A DNA stretch of 6,491 nucleotides from Candidatus Hydrogenedentota bacterium (GTDB lineage Bacteria; Hydrogenedentota; Hydrogenedentia; Hydrogenedentales; SLHB01), in NCBI GenBank assembly GCA_003552485.1, contig PUMX01000304.1, positions 1-6,491 of the forward strand. Reading direction: 5' to 3'. Position numbers and translations under genes: made by a program. The number at the start of each line of letters is the position of its first letter. Position 1 is the stretch's first letter. Of the stretch, positions 4,943-6,491 are shown one piece after another. The notes beneath the pieces were generated by a model. It had not been told where the DNA came from. It did no database searches and saw only the letters and a list, made by a program, of their open reading frames with translations.

Positions 4943-5938
4943 GTGTTGCGGCGAAACCATACGGCTACGGATCAGCGCTTCATCATCAAGGACTGGCGCC
5001 CGGCGTATACCGGTTTGGCGGAATCCGGCGAACTCGCGCGCCGCGTCGAGGCGGCGCTGAAGGAACTCGAGGACTGCACCGCGTGTCCGCGCAATTGCCA
5101 CGTGAACCGGCTCGCCGATGAGCGCAAGGCCTGTTACACCGGCCGCCACGCTATCGTCGCAAGCGTGTTTCCGCATTTCGGCGAAGAGGATTGTCTGCGC
5201 GGGCGGCGCGGCTCCGGGACGATCTTCTTTAGCATGTGCAATCTGCGCTGCGTATTTTGTCAGAATTGGGATATCAGCCAGCAACGCGCGGGCCGCGAGT
5301 ATGACGCGGACGCGCTGGCCGACCACATGCTCGAGCTCCAGAGGGTCGGCTGTCACAACATCAACTTCGTCACGCCGGAACACGTCGCGCCCCAGGTGGT
5401 GGAGGCCCTTGGGGCCGCCATCCCGCGCGGGCTCGAGCTGCCCGTCGTCTATAACACGAGCGCCTACGACGCCTTATCCTCGCTACAGCTCATGGAAGGG
5501 CTGGTCGACATTTACATGCCGGACTTCAAGTTCTGGGAGCCGGACACCGCCAAGCGCCTCGCCAAGGCCAAGGATTACCCGGAACGCGCGCGCGAAGCCA
5601 TCAAGGAAATGCACCGGCAGGTGGGGCCATTACGATTCGGACCGGACGGCGTTGCGCGGCGCGGCGTGTTGGTGCGGCACCTGGTCATGCCAGGCCAAAC
5701 GGAAGAAGCGGCGGCGATCTTCCGCTGGTTGGCCGAGGAAGTATCGCCGGATACCTTCGTAAACATCATGCCTCAATACCGGCCGGCGCATCATGTGGGC
5801 GAGAAAGATCGCCGGGGCGGCCGGCGTCATGCGGCCGTAGACCGCACGCCGCAGCGCGCCGAGTTCGAGCAGGCCTATCAAGCGGCGCGGGATGCCGGGT
5901 TGTGGCGTTTTGATGAGCGGGCGGCGCGTTCGCTGTAA
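4943..5938 (+). CDS. PflX-like (COG1313-type) radical SAM protein
   Basis: This 331-residue enzyme has the radical SAM cluster motif CNLRCVFC (Cys99, Cys103, Cys106), which binds the [4Fe-4S] cluster that cleaves S-adenosylmethionine. It resembles the poorly characterised PflX/COG1313 group related to pyruvate formate-lyase activating enzymes. Supporting phrases are GSGTIFFSMCNLRC (90-103), CQNWDIS (106-112), NFVTPEHVAP (141-150), VVYNTSAYD (168-176), VDIYMPDFKFW (188-198) and RHLVMPGQ (245-252). Upstream, CTACPRNC (Cys45, Cys48, Cys52) plus Cys64 form a conserved cysteine-rich segment that may hold a second iron-sulfur cluster or zinc. It starts with GTG, supported by GGAGG. A basic stretch (KDRRGGRRHAAVDR, 288-301) lies where relatives, as I recall them, have a short tyrosine/proline-rich segment. 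No glycyl radical enzyme, AMMECR1 or Memo gene is adjacent, so the target is unknown. It follows the aldo/keto reductase gene by 92 bases. Confidence 0.9.
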   Translation: MLRRNHTATDQRFIIKDWRPAYTGLAESGELARRVEAALKELEDCTACPRNCHVNRLADERKACYTGRHAIVASVFPHFGEEDCLRGRRGSGTIFFSMCNLRCVFCQNWDISQQRAGREYDADALADHMLELQRVGCHNINFVTPEHVAPQVVEALGAAIPRGLELPVVYNTSAYDALSSLQLMEGLVDIYMPDFKFWEPDTAKRLAKAKDYPERAREAIKEMHRQVGPLRFGPDGVARRGVLVRHLVMPGQTEEAAAIFRWLAEEVSPDTFVNIMPQYRPAHHVGEKDRRGGRRHAAVDRTPQRAEFEQAYQAARDAGLWRFDERAARSL

Positions 5939-5970
5939 GCCGCGCCGTTGCCCCACTTTGCCACGGGGAT

Positions 5971-6015
5971 TTGGCGGTAAATGGCGAACCGCCGAGACAG
6001 GCGCGCCTTCGCGCC
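5971..6015. terminator. Two tandem hairpins between convergent genes
   Basis: The first pairs 5971-5978 with 5988-5995 (core GGCGGT/ACCGCC, 9-base loop). The second pairs GGCGCG (6000-6005) with CGCGCC (6010-6015) around the loop CCTT and is followed on the + strand by AGTTTC. Both lie between the stop codons of the radical SAM gene (5938) and the leftward oxidoreductase gene (6044), where terminators are expected. Neither strand has a clear T-tract, so this is a tentative call. Confidence 0.35.
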
Positions 6016-6043
6016 AGTTTCACGGCCAGTGATCGGCCCGTGG

Positions 6044-6491
6044 CTATACCAGCCCTTCGACTTCCCAGCCTTCGCGGTAGGGACGTTTGAGCAGGCCGTT
6101 TGCGTCGGAGAAGTTAGTGAACGCCATGGCCGCATCATCCCAATGCAACTCCTGCCCAGGGAACCGGCAGGCCAAAACGCCCAGCAATAGCATCTCCGTG
6201 AGCGGCGCCGAGTAATCAAAGCCGGTTGAAACCTCATCGTCGCCCAGGCACGCGTTGACCCACTGATGGTAATGGTTGTTCCGGCCGAGGTCCGGGTGCT
6301 CGAACTCGCTGAAATCGGCCTCGGGCAACAGCACCGGCGGGTCCACATGCGGCAGCAACAGGGCGCCGTTTTCACCGAAGAACATGGAGCCCTGACGCGG
6401 CCGGTCCATTTCTTCGGGCAGTTCGGGCCAATCGCTGGTATCGGGTTCATCGCGGCCATCGTGCCACGTCAGCACGATGTCGCCGTCGGTA
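6044..6491 (-). CDS. Gfo/Idh/MocA family oxidoreductase, C-terminal part, cut by the window edge
   Basis: The reading frame is open through base 6491 without a start, so this is the last roughly 148 residues of a longer leftward gene. A GTG at 6475 is internal, because the coding pattern (TDGDIVLTWHDG) continues upstream of it. The visible part matches the C-terminal domain of the Gfo/Idh/MocA dehydrogenases typical of planctomycete-like bacteria: GSMFFGENGALLLPH, then HYHQWVNACLGDD, FDYSAPLTEMLLLGVLA, LHWDD, and finally the AN-x-LL-x-R-x-YREGW ending. The nucleotide-binding Rossmann domain and catalytic lysine, and any Tat signal common in these proteins, lie outside the window. Such enzymes usually oxidise or reduce sugars or sugar derivatives with NAD(P); the substrate here is unknown. 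It converges with the radical SAM gene, with 105 bases between stop codons. Confidence 0.9.
   Translation of the reverse strand, partial: TDGDIVLTWHDGRDEPDTSDWPELPEEMDRPRQGSMFFGENGALLLPHVDPPVLLPEADFSEFEHPDLGRNNHYHQWVNACLGDDEVSTGFDYSAPLTEMLLLGVLACRFPGQELHWDDAAMAFTNFSDANGLLKRPYREGWEVEGLV

Noticed and set aside
4694..5383. Antisense open frame (229 codons) spanning the aldo/keto reductase end and the radical SAM start
   Set aside because: It overlaps two well-supported genes and the gap between them, and has no recognisable motif.
5118..5762. Same-strand second frame within the radical SAM gene (214 codons)
   Set aside because: It is Ser/Arg/Thr-rich with no family resemblance, while the other frame carries all radical SAM signatures.
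4943..5938. Assignment to the AmmeMemoRadiSam system
   Set aside because: No AMMECR1 or Memo domain is encoded here or next door, and the sequence phrases fit the PflX/COG1313 group better.
1..6491. CRISPR array, tRNA, rRNA, insertion sequence or toxin-antitoxin pair
   Set aside because: No regularly spaced direct repeats, cloverleaf sequence, transposase motif, terminal inverted repeats or paired small overlapping genes were seen.

Overview
This is a GC-rich bacterial chromosomal window with no visible phage, plasmid, insertion-sequence, CRISPR, tRNA or rRNA content. The right-hand end carries the C-terminal part of a Gfo/Idh/MocA oxidoreductase of the kind that is strongly expanded in Planctomycetota, Hydrogenedentota and related lineages. 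Together with the loose gene spacing, this suggests such an organism, but the assignment is a low-confidence inference.

Left part (1-1240). A small secreted protein with tryptophan-anchored 12-residue repeats (126-575, +) is followed by a strong hairpin (600-632). It faces a small unrecognised leftward protein (886-1239, -) built from an internal duplication. The roughly 250 bases between the hairpin and that gene contain an unusual set of nested inverted repeats (703-842), which I flag as a candidate structured RNA. A 535-base gene-free stretch (1240-1774) follows. It is AT-richer than the surroundings and holds a candidate promoter and a perfect 17-bp palindrome upstream of purE.

Middle part (1775-3677). 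purE encodes a class I N5-CAIR mutase of purine biosynthesis and appears without purK next to it. A DUF58 membrane-anchored protein follows about 118 bases later on the same strand. The MoxR-type ATPase and transglutaminase or VWA genes that usually accompany DUF58 are not in the window.

Right part (3897-6491). An aldo/keto reductase with an intact catalytic tetrad is followed 92 bases later by a PflX-like (COG1313-type) radical SAM protein. The latter has the CxxxCxxC cluster motif plus an N-terminal cysteine-rich segment. These two could be co-transcribed, but no shared pathway is evident. The radical SAM gene converges on the leftward Gfo/Idh/MocA gene, which is cut by the window edge. Two tandem hairpins lie between them.

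Overall the window looks like ordinary housekeeping and metabolic genes with two small proteins of unknown function. I see no convincing multi-gene defence or novel pathway system. The items most worth a second look are the nested-repeat region at 703-842, the two small repeat-containing proteins, and the palindrome in the purE leader.
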